Below, one piece after another: positions 1 to 7,585 of a stretch of DNA of 27,591 nt. This DNA is from Candidatus Colwelliibacteriota bacterium (lineage in GTDB: Bacteria > Patescibacteriota > Minisyncoccia > UBA6257 > Colwellbacteraceae). Under the pieces are notes generated by a model. It was not told where the DNA came from, did no database searches, and saw only the letters and a list, made by a program, of their open reading frames with translations. The DNA is taken from positions 1 to 27,591 of the forward strand of contig DAIDBC010000021.1 of the NCBI GenBank assembly GCA_027310265.1, given 5' to 3'. A program made the translations under genes and the position numbers. Numbering within the stretch: the first letter of the stretch is position 1; each line of letters starts with the position of its first letter.

Positions 1-480
1 AGGTTTAGCCCAGAACTGTACGCTTGCAGCCAAGAGGTTCATCTTCGGCGGAGCGGCGCAGACGCGTTCCGCCACTTCTTTTTGAACGGTAAGCACAATC
101 AATTTCGGTTTGGGGTTGAGTTCGCCGAGTATCCTTAATAGATAGCCTGTAATGTAGTAGGGGATATTGCCGACTACTTTGTAAGGTTTGTGGTTTAGGG
201 TATGGGGCCTAGCGATATTGGGAAGAATTTCTAGCGCATCGCCCTCGACCACTTCCAGTTTTTTGCCGGGAAAATTATTTCGCAGGTTGGCGGCGAGTCG
301 CGAGTCGCGCTCAATCGTGGTTACCGCAGCGGGCTTGGCCTCGAGTAGATATTTGGTAAGTTCGCCGTGGCCCGGTCCTATCTCAATCACCGTATCACGC
401 GGCCCGATTTCCAGAGCAGCGGCAATCTTTCGCAGTGCGCTTTCGTCCTTCAAAAAATGTTGACCGAGTTTTCTTCCCAT
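1..480 (-). CDS. rsmA: 16S rRNA (adenine1518/1519-N6) dimethyltransferase, 3' part cut off by window edge
   Basis: RsmA/KsgA dimethylates two adjacent adenines in the 3' terminal hairpin of 16S rRNA during small-subunit maturation, using S-adenosylmethionine. The visible 160 codons begin MGRKLGQHFLKD, the family's N-terminal LGQxFL signature. They continue with the SAM-binding motif VIEIGPGHGELT near residues 29-40 and the catalytic NIPYYI motif around residue 107, the N-I/L-P-Y motif of N6-adenine methyltransferases. The C-terminal helical domain lies beyond position 1. The start ATG shares one base with the upstream helicase stop (TGATG), so the two are probably translationally coupled in one mRNA. 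All visible catalytic motifs are intact. Identity is secure; only the 3' end is unknown. Confidence 0.95.
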   Translation of the reverse strand, partial: MGRKLGQHFLKDESALRKIAAALEIGPRDTVIEIGPGHGELTKYLLEAKPAAVTTIERDSRLAANLRNNFPGKKLEVVEGDALEILPNIARPHTLNHKPYKVVGNIPYYITGYLLRILGELNPKPKLIVLTVQKEVAERVCAAPPKMNLLAASVQFWAKP

Positions 481-2258
481 CAGATATATACCTCGTCTTC
501 GTCGTCCGATTGTTTTAATAGAATCAGCTCCGGCGGTATCTCGTAGAGGAACCTGGAGGCCAAGCCATAGAAACTAATCACCAATTCTTTTTTCGCCCTC
601 GTCATCGCTACATACATCAGTCGTCGTTCCTCTTCAACCTCTTCTAAACTTTTCAGCGAACGCTGGTGCGGCAGCAGCCCCTCCGCGGCGCCGACTAAGA
701 AGACGCGGTCGAACTCCAAACCCTTGGCTAGATGGATCGTCATCAGTTTTATTCCCTTACCCGGTACGCCCCGTTGTGGCCGGTCGGTGTCTTGTAACAG
801 TGTAATGCGTTCCAGGAACTCTGCGGCACTCTCGAAAGTGCCGGCGAAATTCAGGAGTTCGCGCACGTTTTCCAGTCGCTCTTCCGTGTTTTCGAATTTT
901 TCGGCGAGATAGTGCTGGTAATCTGTGGTTTTGATGAAAAAACCAATAAGTTCCATCAAAGCCAGTTCTTTACCGAGTAGGGGAAGTTTACTCGCCAATT
1001 CTTCCGCGGTGGCTTTGCGGAAAGATTTTTTCAACCTATCTAGACTTACCTCGTCGGAGGGATTCGTGCCGTAGCGCACGGCGGAAACTATGTCTTTCAC
1101 TTCCTTGCGTTCGTAGAATTTTAGGCCGCCGTAAATGTCGTAAGAGATGCCGGCGAGCGAGAGCGCTGATTCAAGTGCCCTCGACTGGGCATTGGTGCGG
1201 TAGAGGATGGCCGATCCGGCTATGGCGTTCGTTCCGCCGATGTACAAATATTTCGACAACTCCTTTACAACCAACTCCGCTTCATCTTCGGGGGTTTCGG
1301 CAGCGACGACTCTTATCGGCGCACCTTCTTCATTCGGCGTCCACAGTTCCTTTGGGCGTTGGAACTTATTATTTTTAATCACGCCATAGGATGCCCGGAC
1401 GATCGCGCCCGAGGAGCGGTAATTTTCGCCCAAGTTAATTACTTTTGTCTCCGGCCAATCTTTCTCAAAATCCAAAAAATTTCTGAAGTCGGCGCCGCGA
1501 AAACCATAGATGGACTGATTATCGTCGCCCACGACATTCAGGTTGCGATGCTTGCCGGAGAGCAGTTTAACCAACAGATATTCAGCCCGGTTTACGTCTT
1601 GGAATTCGTCCACCAAAACGTAGGAGTAGCGCGACCGATGTTTTTCGAGGGTGGCGGCGTCGGACCCGAATAAACGCACCGGTTTTTCGATCAGGTCGTC
1701 GAAGTCAAAGGCGTTCTGCTGTCTTAAACTGTTTTCGTAAGCCGCAAAAATAATTCTATCCTCTTCTTCCAAGTCGGCTGGGTTGGCGCACTCGGTCTTG
1801 ATCCGCCCAATTTTCTTTGCGACTTTCGCCGGCGGGTGGCGCGTCGCATTCATATCCAGTTTTTTCAGCACTCTTTTGAGTAACTGCAGCGAATCGTTAT
1901 TGTCGAAGATGGTAAAGCTGGGCGTACGACTGAGCGTCTTACCCTCTTCTCTCAAAATCCTTGCACCAAAAGAGTGAAAAGTTCCTAGAAATGGGAGCGA
2001 CTTGGTAAGATGGGGCGGCAACTCGGCATAGATCCGGCGTTTTATTTCATCGGCCGCCTTATTTGTGAAAGTTATTGCGAGGATGTGGTCCGGTCTTACA
2101 CCTTTCCTTATAAGGTGGATGATCCGTTGGGTAAGCGTACGGGTCTTGCCGCTGCCGGCCCCAGCTCCAACCAAAAGCGGCCCTTCGCCGTGTTCTACTG
2201 CCTCGCGCTGGGCCGGACTCAAGCTCACTTGATTTTTCCGCGGAGTACGCTCTACCAT
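480..2258 (-). CDS. uvrD: UvrD/PcrA-like superfamily 1A DNA helicase
   Basis: A 3'-5' ATP-dependent DNA helicase for repair and fork processing. With the ATG at 2258 the protein has 592 aa, against about 720 for PcrA/UvrD. Visible motifs: Walker A GAGAGSGKT (residues 31-39), motif Ia AITFTNKAADE (61-71), Walker B/motif II VDEFQD (216-221), motif III GDDNQSIYGFRGA (244-256), motif IV NLGENYRSS, motif V TIHLAKGLEF and motif VI MYVAMTRAKKEL. The shortening lies mainly in the 2B-like stretch between GGLKFYERKE and TIHLAKG. The frame also opens at a TTG at 2282, but that would run through a good -10 box (TACTAT, 2279-2274), so the ATG at 2258 is preferred. It sits just upstream of rsmA with a one-base overlap. 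UvrD versus PcrA cannot be separated from sequence alone. Confidence 0.93.
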   Translation of the reverse strand: MVERTPRKNQVSLSPAQREAVEHGEGPLLVGAGAGSGKTRTLTQRIIHLIRKGVRPDHILAITFTNKAADEIKRRIYAELPPHLTKSLPFLGTFHSFGARILREEGKTLSRTPSFTIFDNNDSLQLLKRVLKKLDMNATRHPPAKVAKKIGRIKTECANPADLEEEDRIIFAAYENSLRQQNAFDFDDLIEKPVRLFGSDAATLEKHRSRYSYVLVDEFQDVNRAEYLLVKLLSGKHRNLNVVGDDNQSIYGFRGADFRNFLDFEKDWPETKVINLGENYRSSGAIVRASYGVIKNNKFQRPKELWTPNEEGAPIRVVAAETPEDEAELVVKELSKYLYIGGTNAIAGSAILYRTNAQSRALESALSLAGISYDIYGGLKFYERKEVKDIVSAVRYGTNPSDEVSLDRLKKSFRKATAEELASKLPLLGKELALMELIGFFIKTTDYQHYLAEKFENTEERLENVRELLNFAGTFESAAEFLERITLLQDTDRPQRGVPGKGIKLMTIHLAKGLEFDRVFLVGAAEGLLPHQRSLKSLEEVEEERRLMYVAMTRAKKELVISFYGLASRFLYEIPPELILLKQSDDEDEVYI

Positions 2259-2269
2259 TAGAGTATTAG

Positions 2270-2279
2270 TACAATAGTA
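2270..2279. promoter_or_regulatory. Overlapping divergent -10 boxes for the helicase and the small membrane protein
   Basis: The plus strand carries TACAAT at 2270-2275 and the minus strand TACTAT at 2279-2274. They overlap by two bases inside the near-palindrome GTACAATAGTAC. The helicase ATG follows 15 nt after its box and the small-protein TTG follows 13 nt after its box. No convincing -35 is visible on either side. Inferred from sequence only. Confidence 0.5.
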
Positions 2280-2288
2280 CAAAAAGCT

Positions 2289-2549
2289 TTGCGGCTAAAA
2301 GACGCGCCGGTCACACCGGTCGTTTTTGTCGTGGGGTTGATGATTGTCGCGGGAATGTTGTTGCGTTATTTGGGCGACAGTTTCCCGACCACTACATCCG
2401 CGACCTCTGGTGCATATCCGACCATTGAATCCGGCGCAGTAGCCGGGACGAGTGGACAGTTCCCCGCCCTTGGCGGTGCTTACGACAACACCAACCCGCA
2501 CCTCATTGAAGAGAGTGCGGTGGCGGCAAGCGCCGGCCCGGGTTACTGA
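2289..2549 (+). CDS. Small single-pass membrane protein, unknown function
   Basis: An 86-aa frame opening with TTG and ending 8 bases before the 3' end of comM. It begins MRLKDAPVTP, then has one hydrophobic segment VVFVVGLMIVAGMLLRYLG (about residues 11-29). The rest is a Ser/Thr/Ala/Gly-rich tail, which looks exported or extracellular, with the short basic N-terminus in the cytoplasm. No cysteine and no known domain is recognised. Support for it being real: it fills an otherwise empty gap, has a TACAAT box upstream, and has a coherent hydrophobic helix. Against: a TTG start, no ribosome-binding site and low-complexity tail. It could be a lineage-specific pilin-like or anchoring protein, but nothing in the sequence shows that. 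Confidence 0.5.
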   Translation: MRLKDAPVTPVVFVVGLMIVAGMLLRYLGDSFPTTTSATSGAYPTIESGAVAGTSGQFPALGGAYDNTNPHLIEESAVAASAGPGY

Positions 2550-2557
2550 TATTGTGT

Positions 2558-4087
2558 TCACTCTTCCCGTACGCGCAACTGAAACGCTTCGGCGAGATGG
2601 CCGACTTCCGTCCGCGGTGATTCTTCCAGGTCTGCAATAGTGCGGGCAGTTTTCAAAATGCGGTAGTAGCCGCGGGCAGAGAGAAGCGAGCGGTCGAAAA
2701 CATCCTTAAGGAACTTGTCGGCTGCGGGGGCAAGCGCGGCAAAGCGCTCGCAGTCTTTTGAACTCATTTCGGCGTTTACTAGAATATCGAGGCCCGCTTC
2801 GCGGAAACGATTTATCTGTAAGGTGCGGGCGCGACTAATTCGCGCTTTTAACTCGTTCGTGCTGCGACTATCAGCCGGGCGGCGCAGTTCGTCGATCTTC
2901 ATCCGCGGAACATTAATGTGGATATCTATCCGGTCTAGGAGCGGCCCAGAGATCTTCTTTTGGTAGCGGAAAACTTCATATGCGCTGCAGCGACATTCTT
3001 TTTCCGGGTCGCCCCAGTAGCCGCAGGGGCAAGGGTTCATTGCCGAAACGAGGGTGAATCGCGCCGGCAGCGTGATGCTGGTCTTAGCCCGTGCGATGTT
3101 TACTCTGCCGGATTCGAGCGGCTGGCGCAGGGCCTCCAAAAGATCGCGGTGGAACTCGGGTAGCTCGTCCAAGAAAAGCACGCCGCGGTGGGCGAGGCTT
3201 ATCTCTCCGGGGCGGGGATTTTGTCCGCCGCCCACAATCGCCGCCAAAGAAGCGGTGTGGTGCGGTGCGCGGAACGGACGAGTCGCAAGATACGAGCCGT
3301 CTAGCAGACCAGCCGCGCTCCAGATGCGGGAAGCATCTATTATTTCTTCGGTGGACGGCGGGGGTAGGAGCGATACCAGTGCTTGTGCCAGCATCGATTT
3401 GCCGGAGCCGGGCGGACCGCTCATTAGAATGTTGTGGCCGCCGGCTGCGGCGACCGTAAGCGCGCGTTTGGCTCCCTCTTGACCGCGGATTTCGGAAATA
3501 TCAATACCCTCCGTTTGCAGCGGCTTGGGTTCACTGAACTCCTCGGGCGTTATCAATGTTTCTTCTGATAGATGGTCCAAAAGCGTCCGGAGGGTGGGGA
3601 CTGGGATAAGTCGCGCGCCGAAGATGATTTTGGCTTCCCGCGCATTCGCTGGAGGTAAAAAGATCTCTTTTAGTTCATGCTGTTTGGCCAGCATCGCAAA
3701 ATTCAAACTGCCGGCGACTGGTCGCAGTCCGCCATCTAAACCCAACTCACCCAGAAATAATTTGTCGTCAGTATTGAAATGTTTGATCTGGCCGGTAGCG
3801 AGAAGATAGGCGACGGCAATCGCGAGATCGTATTGCGAGCCGGTTTTCTTAACATCCGCCGGCGCAAGATTGACGGTTATTTTACGGTTGTCTTTGGTCG
3901 GTGGTTTTACGCCGCTGTTTTTGAGGGCAGAACCCACCCGTTCACGCGCTTCGTTTAGCGCCTTATCGGCCAAGCCGATGATATTAAAAGCGTGGAGGCC
4001 GACATTCAAGTCAACCTCCACGTCGATCAGTCTCGCTTCGATACCGTCCAGTTCCGCGGCTCGGACTCGGGCGAGATGGGGCGGCAT
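2558..4087 (-). CDS. comM: ComM/YifB-type Mg-chelatase-like AAA+ ATPase
   Basis: ComM is a hexameric AAA+ helicase that drives branch migration during integration of incoming DNA in natural transformation. The 509-aa protein has the N-terminal ChlI-like domain (VEVDLNVGLHAFNIIGLADKA and ITVNLAPADVKKTGSQYDLAIA). Then comes the ATPase core with Walker A GPPGSGKSM, Walker B VLFLDELPEF and sensor region LVSAMNPCPCGYWGD, with a cysteine-rich patch CPCGYWGDPEKECRC typical of the family, and finally the C-terminal Mg-chelatase helical domain. Length matches the family (about 500 aa). The start ATG overlaps the stop of the DksA-like gene as TGATG, implying coupling. Presence of ComM is consistent with natural competence, common in Patescibacteria, but no com pilus genes are in this window. 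Confidence 0.95.
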   Translation of the reverse strand: MPPHLARVRAAELDGIEARLIDVEVDLNVGLHAFNIIGLADKALNEARERVGSALKNSGVKPPTKDNRKITVNLAPADVKKTGSQYDLAIAVAYLLATGQIKHFNTDDKLFLGELGLDGGLRPVAGSLNFAMLAKQHELKEIFLPPANAREAKIIFGARLIPVPTLRTLLDHLSEETLITPEEFSEPKPLQTEGIDISEIRGQEGAKRALTVAAAGGHNILMSGPPGSGKSMLAQALVSLLPPPSTEEIIDASRIWSAAGLLDGSYLATRPFRAPHHTASLAAIVGGGQNPRPGEISLAHRGVLFLDELPEFHRDLLEALRQPLESGRVNIARAKTSITLPARFTLVSAMNPCPCGYWGDPEKECRCSAYEVFRYQKKISGPLLDRIDIHINVPRMKIDELRRPADSRSTNELKARISRARTLQINRFREAGLDILVNAEMSSKDCERFAALAPAADKFLKDVFDRSLLSARGYYRILKTARTIADLEESPRTEVGHLAEAFQLRVREE

Positions 4088-4413
4088 CAGCGCTTGCAGT
4101 TTTTACACAGCCGCGACTCCGGATTAATTTCAAGCAGTTCTGGTTCGATGTCTTTGCCGCAGTGTTCACACTTTCCATACTTGCCGTCCGCGATTTTCCG
4201 GAGGGCAGAATCGATGTCATTGATACGTTCCGCGAAATCAGTTGCCACTCCGAGGTTATTTGCGATTTGCTCATCCTCCTCAGCTTCCTCTTCGCCGTGG
4301 TCGGTGTCGTCGCCGAAGTCAGCCGCGCTTAGGTCTTTTATCTCGTGTTCCAGCCGCGCTTTTTCTTCGAGCAACTTCGTTTTTAATTCTGATATTTTTT
4401 CGGGTGTAAGCAT
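4087..4413 (-). CDS. DksA/TraR-family C4 zinc-finger protein
   Basis: A 108-aa protein of the DksA/TraR family, whose members bind in the RNA polymerase secondary channel and alter initiation. It has a long N-terminal helical region (LTPEKISELKTKLLEEKARLEHEI) suited to a coiled coil. An acidic stretch DDTDHGEEEAEEDEQ follows, then the C-terminal finger with CEHC and CKNC pairs (C-x2-C ... C-x2-C) separated by 17 residues. The frame could start at a GTG at 4422. However, a -10-like TATCGT with an upstream TTGACA leaves the ATG at 4413 exactly 7 nt beyond the box, and the GTG would lie inside the promoter, so ATG 4413 is chosen. It is followed directly by comM in a two-gene unit and diverges from ruvA. 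The exact role (DksA proper or a smaller paralogue) is not decidable. Confidence 0.88.
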   Translation of the reverse strand: MLTPEKISELKTKLLEEKARLEHEIKDLSAADFGDDTDHGEEEAEEDEQIANNLGVATDFAERINDIDSALRKIADGKYGKCEHCGKDIEPELLEINPESRLCKNCKR

Positions 4414-4420
4414 CACTTTC

Positions 4421-4450
4421 ACGATAGGGTAAAAACTCTTATACTGTCAA
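4421..4450 (-). promoter_or_regulatory. Sigma70-type promoter of the DksA-like gene
   Basis: On the minus strand a perfect TTGACA (4450-4445) is followed after 18 bases by TATCGT (4426-4421, four of six consensus positions). The ATG at 4413 lies 7 nt past the -10, so the transcript should start at or next to the start codon. The -35 shares one base with the divergent ruvA -10 box. Confidence 0.55.
4440..4445 (+). promoter_or_regulatory. -10 box of the ruvA transcript, leaderless layout
   Basis: TATACT matches the -10 consensus at five of six positions and ends 7 nt before the ruvA ATG (4453). A transcript would begin at about the start codon. It lies within the promoter of the divergent DksA-like gene, so the two may compete for polymerase. 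Confidence 0.6.
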
Positions 4451-4452
4451 CG

Positions 4453-5028
4453 ATGATTCGCATTATCGCGGGGGTTTTGAGGGGTAAAGAGCGCAATTTC
4501 GCCGTGGTGGAAGTGGGTGGCATAGGATTTAAGGTGTTTGTTTCGCTGCGGGCGCAGGAAAAGTTGCCCGCCTTGGGCGAACCAGTGGTGCTATCGACTC
4601 ATTTGCACGTGAAGGAAGACGCCCTGGAACTTTACGGGTTTGTAGACAACGAAGAGTTGGCTTGTTTTGAGGCGCTGCTTTCTGTTTCGGGAGTGGGGCC
4701 TCGCTCGGCGATAGCCATCCTTGCGGTCGCGCCGGTCGAAGAACTGATTGCAGCGATTGCCCAGGGCAATGCCGATATTCTGGACCGCGCCGCCGGCATC
4801 GGGCGCAAAACCGCCGAGCGGATCGTGCTGGAATTAAAAGACCGGATGAAACTTATATCGAAAGGCGGGGGAACGACCAGTTTTGAAAGTGACGACGATG
4901 TTTATGAAGCGCTGCGCAGTCTCGGCTATTCCGCGAATCAGGCTAAGTCCGCGGTCGCCAAAATTGACTCGGCGATAAAGGATGTAGGGGCAAGGCTTCG
5001 TGACGCACTAAAGAAAATGAAGGGCTGA
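4453..5028 (+). CDS. ruvA: Holliday junction branch migration protein RuvA
   Basis: RuvA binds four-way junctions as a tetramer and loads the RuvB motor. The 191-aa protein has domain I (MIRIIAGVLRGKERN, GGIGFKVFVS, THLHVKEDALELYGF). Domain II carries two helix-hairpin-helix motifs (SVSGVGPRSAIAIL near residues 76-89 and AAGIGRKTAERIVLEL near 115-130), and the small C-terminal RuvB-contacting domain III is DVYEALRSLGYSANQAKSAV. Length equals the family norm. It is the first gene of an overlapping trio with a Mur ligase (TGATG junction). ruvB and ruvC are not in this window. A TATACT box 7 nt upstream suggests a leaderless mRNA. Confidence 0.97.
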   Translation: MIRIIAGVLRGKERNFAVVEVGGIGFKVFVSLRAQEKLPALGEPVVLSTHLHVKEDALELYGFVDNEELACFEALLSVSGVGPRSAIAILAVAPVEELIAAIAQGNADILDRAAGIGRKTAERIVLELKDRMKLISKGGGTTSFESDDDVYEALRSLGYSANQAKSAVAKIDSAIKDVGARLRDALKKMKG

Positions 5029-6227
5029 TGCGCCGCGCGATCAATTCGCTAAAACGAATCTACCACTTCATACTGGCGTGGGCGGGTGCAGTGATTTATC
5101 GCCATCCCGCGAGGAAGCTTTTTGTGATCGGCGTCACCGGCACCAAGGGCAAGTCCACCGTAGTTGAGTTGATTAACGCCGCGCTCGTTGCTGTCGGGAG
5201 TAGGACGGCGCTCTCGTCGTCCGTACGCATTAAAATTGACGACCAATCGCGAGTGAACAGCTCCGGCAATACCATGCCCGGGAGATTTTTTCTCCAAAGT
5301 TTTCTCCGGAAAGCGGTGAAAGCCGGGTGCGGGTACGCGCTCATCGAAGTTACTTCCGAGGGGGCCAGGCAGTACCGCCACCGTTTTATCGATTTCAATG
5401 CTGCGGTTTTGACCAACCTGCATCCCGAGCACATCGAATCCCACGGCAATTTCGAGAAATACCGCGAGGCTAAACTGACTTTCTTTCGCGACGTCGCTAG
5501 GTTTTCGGCAAAGTCGAAGAAATACTTTTTTGTGAACAAGGACGACGAGAATGCCGAGTATTTTATGGAAGCTTCTGGGGGTAAAGCAGCCAGTTATTCG
5601 AAAAAAGATATCGCCGGATACGATCTTTCCCCCGCACTTTTAGGGGATTTCAACCGTGAAAACGTCGCGGCCGCCGACGCGGTTTTGGGGGCTATTGGAA
5701 TCCCGGAAATGATAAGAAGGGAAACTTTTAGGACTTTCGGGGGCGTGCCGGGCAGACTGGAGTTTGTGGTGAAAAAACCGTTTGCAGTAGTTGTGGATTA
5801 CGCGCACACCCCGGGGTCGTTGAAAACCGTTTATCAGACCCTCCGTTGCGACGTTAAACCGCAGAAGCTAATCTGTGTGTTGGGGGCTGCCGGCGGCGGA
5901 AGAGATAAGTGGAAACGTCCCGAATTCGGCCGAATAGCTTCGGAGTATTGCGACAAAATTATCATTACCAATGAAGACCCGTTTGACGAAGACTCCGCCG
6001 GAATAATCTCGGAAATATTTTCGGGCGTTGCGCCTGGCCGCGATGCGTCAAAAATTATCGATCGCCGAGAAGCGATTAAAGAAGCGGTGAAAAGCGCTGC
6101 CGATGGCGATGCGGTTATCATAACCGGCAAGGGCAGTGAACCATACATCCGAGTCGCGCGCGGCAAAAGAATTCCGTGGTCGGATAAAAAAATCGTCGAA
6201 GAAATCATTAAAGAACTTAAACGATGA
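5028..6227 (+). CDS. MurE-like Mur ligase lacking the N-terminal UDP-binding domain
   Basis: An ATP-dependent Mur ligase family amino-acid ligase of 399 aa, against roughly 490 for MurE. After a short N-terminus with a hydrophobic patch (FILAWAGAVIYR) it goes straight to the ATP-binding motif GVTGTKGKSTV (residues 35-45). The central-domain signatures TNLHPEHIESHG and YREAKLTFF follow; the Lys corresponds to the carbamylated lysine region. The C-terminal ligase domain includes VVDYAHTPGSLK and VLGAAGGGRDKWKRP. The first MurE domain, which holds the UDP-MurNAc-dipeptide, is absent. The specificity loop reads ITNEDPFDEDS, not the DNPR of diaminopimelate-adding MurE. The likely role is peptidoglycan stem-peptide synthesis or recycling in the cytoplasm; the amino acid added is unknown. 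It overlaps ruvA by one base and the next gene by four (ATGA). Confidence 0.85.
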   Translation: MRRAINSLKRIYHFILAWAGAVIYRHPARKLFVIGVTGTKGKSTVVELINAALVAVGSRTALSSSVRIKIDDQSRVNSSGNTMPGRFFLQSFLRKAVKAGCGYALIEVTSEGARQYRHRFIDFNAAVLTNLHPEHIESHGNFEKYREAKLTFFRDVARFSAKSKKYFFVNKDDENAEYFMEASGGKAASYSKKDIAGYDLSPALLGDFNRENVAAADAVLGAIGIPEMIRRETFRTFGGVPGRLEFVVKKPFAVVVDYAHTPGSLKTVYQTLRCDVKPQKLICVLGAAGGGRDKWKRPEFGRIASEYCDKIIITNEDPFDEDSAGIISEIFSGVAPGRDASKIIDRREAIKEAVKSAADGDAVIITGKGSEPYIRVARGKRIPWSDKKIVEEIIKELKR

Positions 6228-7576
6228 AACTAAAATTTTTGGGCGCGGCGGGCATGGTTACCGGTTCAAGTTTCTTAATCGAATCAGCGGGGGAACGCAT
6301 CTTGGTTGATTGCGGTATTTTTCAGGGCGAGAGCTACTGCGAACGCCTCAATTTCGAGCCGTTGCCGTACGACCCCAAATCGATCAAGGCGGTTTTCATA
6401 ACCCATGCGCACATCGATCATACCGGAATGCTGCCTCGGCTGGTTAAATCCGGTTATGCCGGGCCGATTTACTCAACCGCCCCGACGCGCGACTTCGCCC
6501 GCGAGTTGCTGCTGGACTCTGAAGATATTTTAAGGAAAGAAGCGGAACGCCACGGCATGCCGCCGCTCTATGCCGCACCGGATATTGACGTCCTTGTGCG
6601 ACAATGGAAGGGGCTGGGTTACGACGAGCAAGTTACGGTAGGCCCGTTTAGGGTAACGCTACAGAACGCCGGCCATATTTTGGGATCGGCAAGCGTGGTT
6701 ATTGAAGCCGAGAGCAAGAAATTGGTTGTGTCCGGCGACCTGGGAAACCACAATCCGCCGCTGATTCACGAGGGCAAGTCTATCCCTCCGGACACAGACT
6801 GCTGTTTAATTGAGTCGTCTTACGGTGACCGGGCGCATGAGGACTTTTCGCACCGCCGCGAGATTTTGGAGGATGTAATCGAAGACACCGCCCGCGTAAA
6901 GGGCGTCTTGATGATCCCGGTCTTCGCCATGGAGCGGATGCAAGAAATTTTATACGAAGTAAACGAACTAGTTGACCAGGGTCGCGTGCCCGGACTGCAG
7001 ATTTTCATCGACAGTCCGCTCGCCATACACTTGACCGAGGTCTATGAAAAATATCCCGACTATCTGAATCCGGAGGCGCGGAAATTTATGGGCAAGGAGG
7101 GTCGTAAGATGTTCAATTTCCTGGGCGTGCGCCTTACACTGACCCCGGAAGAGTCGAAGGGAATAAGCGCGGCCTCGGCGCCTAAAATAATCTTCGCCGG
7201 ATCGGGTATGTCGAACGGCGGGCGCATCCTGCGCCATGAGGCGCAATATCTGCCCGATTCTGAAAACACAATTTTGTTTGTCGGTTATCAAGCCTCCGGA
7301 ACTTTGGGGCGGCAGATTTTGGATGGAGCCAAAGAGGTGAAGATATTCGGCGAGACGGTCGCGGTCCGTTCAAAAGTTGTGAAAATCAGCGGCTACTCGG
7401 CCCACGCCGACCAGTCGCGACTCTTGGAATGGCTTGCCCCGGCGCGCGATAGGTTGAAAAAAGTGTTTATGGTGCACGGGGATAAAGGACCGAGCGAAGC
7501 TTTCGCGACCAAGGTACGCGACGAGTTAGCGGTCGAAACCGAAGCGCCGACGGTCGGCGAAGAGGTTGTGATATAA
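6224..7576 (+). CDS. Metallo-beta-lactamase/beta-CASP RNA nuclease (CPSF/YSH1-like)
   Basis: A 450-aa zinc-dependent nuclease of the beta-CASP group, expected to cut RNA in the cytoplasm. Metal-binding motifs are complete: HAHIDH (61-66), H151 in NAGHILGSAS, D172 in VVSGDLGN and the C-terminal H in GYSAHAD (390-396), with a final VHGD near 417. Beta-CASP signatures are FIDSPLA (261-267) and FAGSGMSNGGRILRHEAQYL. The N-terminus KLKFLGAAGMVTGSSFLIE is the usual opening of prokaryotic CPSF-like proteins. No KH domain is present, unlike the archaeal long forms. Starts with an ATGA overlap on the Mur ligase. The stop codon TAA lies inside the -10 box of the next gene. Substrate is unknown; DNA-acting homologues exist in the wider superfamily. 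Confidence 0.9.
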   Translation: MKLKFLGAAGMVTGSSFLIESAGERILVDCGIFQGESYCERLNFEPLPYDPKSIKAVFITHAHIDHTGMLPRLVKSGYAGPIYSTAPTRDFARELLLDSEDILRKEAERHGMPPLYAAPDIDVLVRQWKGLGYDEQVTVGPFRVTLQNAGHILGSASVVIEAESKKLVVSGDLGNHNPPLIHEGKSIPPDTDCCLIESSYGDRAHEDFSHRREILEDVIEDTARVKGVLMIPVFAMERMQEILYEVNELVDQGRVPGLQIFIDSPLAIHLTEVYEKYPDYLNPEARKFMGKEGRKMFNFLGVRLTLTPEESKGISAASAPKIIFAGSGMSNGGRILRHEAQYLPDSENTILFVGYQASGTLGRQILDGAKEVKIFGETVAVRSKVVKISGYSAHADQSRLLEWLAPARDRLKKVFMVHGDKGPSEAFATKVRDELAVETEAPTVGEEVVI

Positions 7577-7577
7577 T
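7569..7577 (+). promoter_or_regulatory. Extended -10 promoter of the LOG-like gene, overlapping the upstream stop codon
   Basis: TGATATAAT is a perfect extended -10 (TG, one base, TATAAT). The TAA stop of the upstream nuclease gene (7574-7576) is part of the TATAAT. The next ATG follows after 8 nt, so the transcript should be leaderless or almost so. Confidence 0.7.
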
Positions 7578-7585
7578 CGAAGCGT

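Noticed and set aside
2295..2561. Minus-strand open frame of 88 codons opposite the small membrane protein
   Set aside because: Arg/Gly/Cys-rich translation without domain or helix, typical of an antisense shadow.
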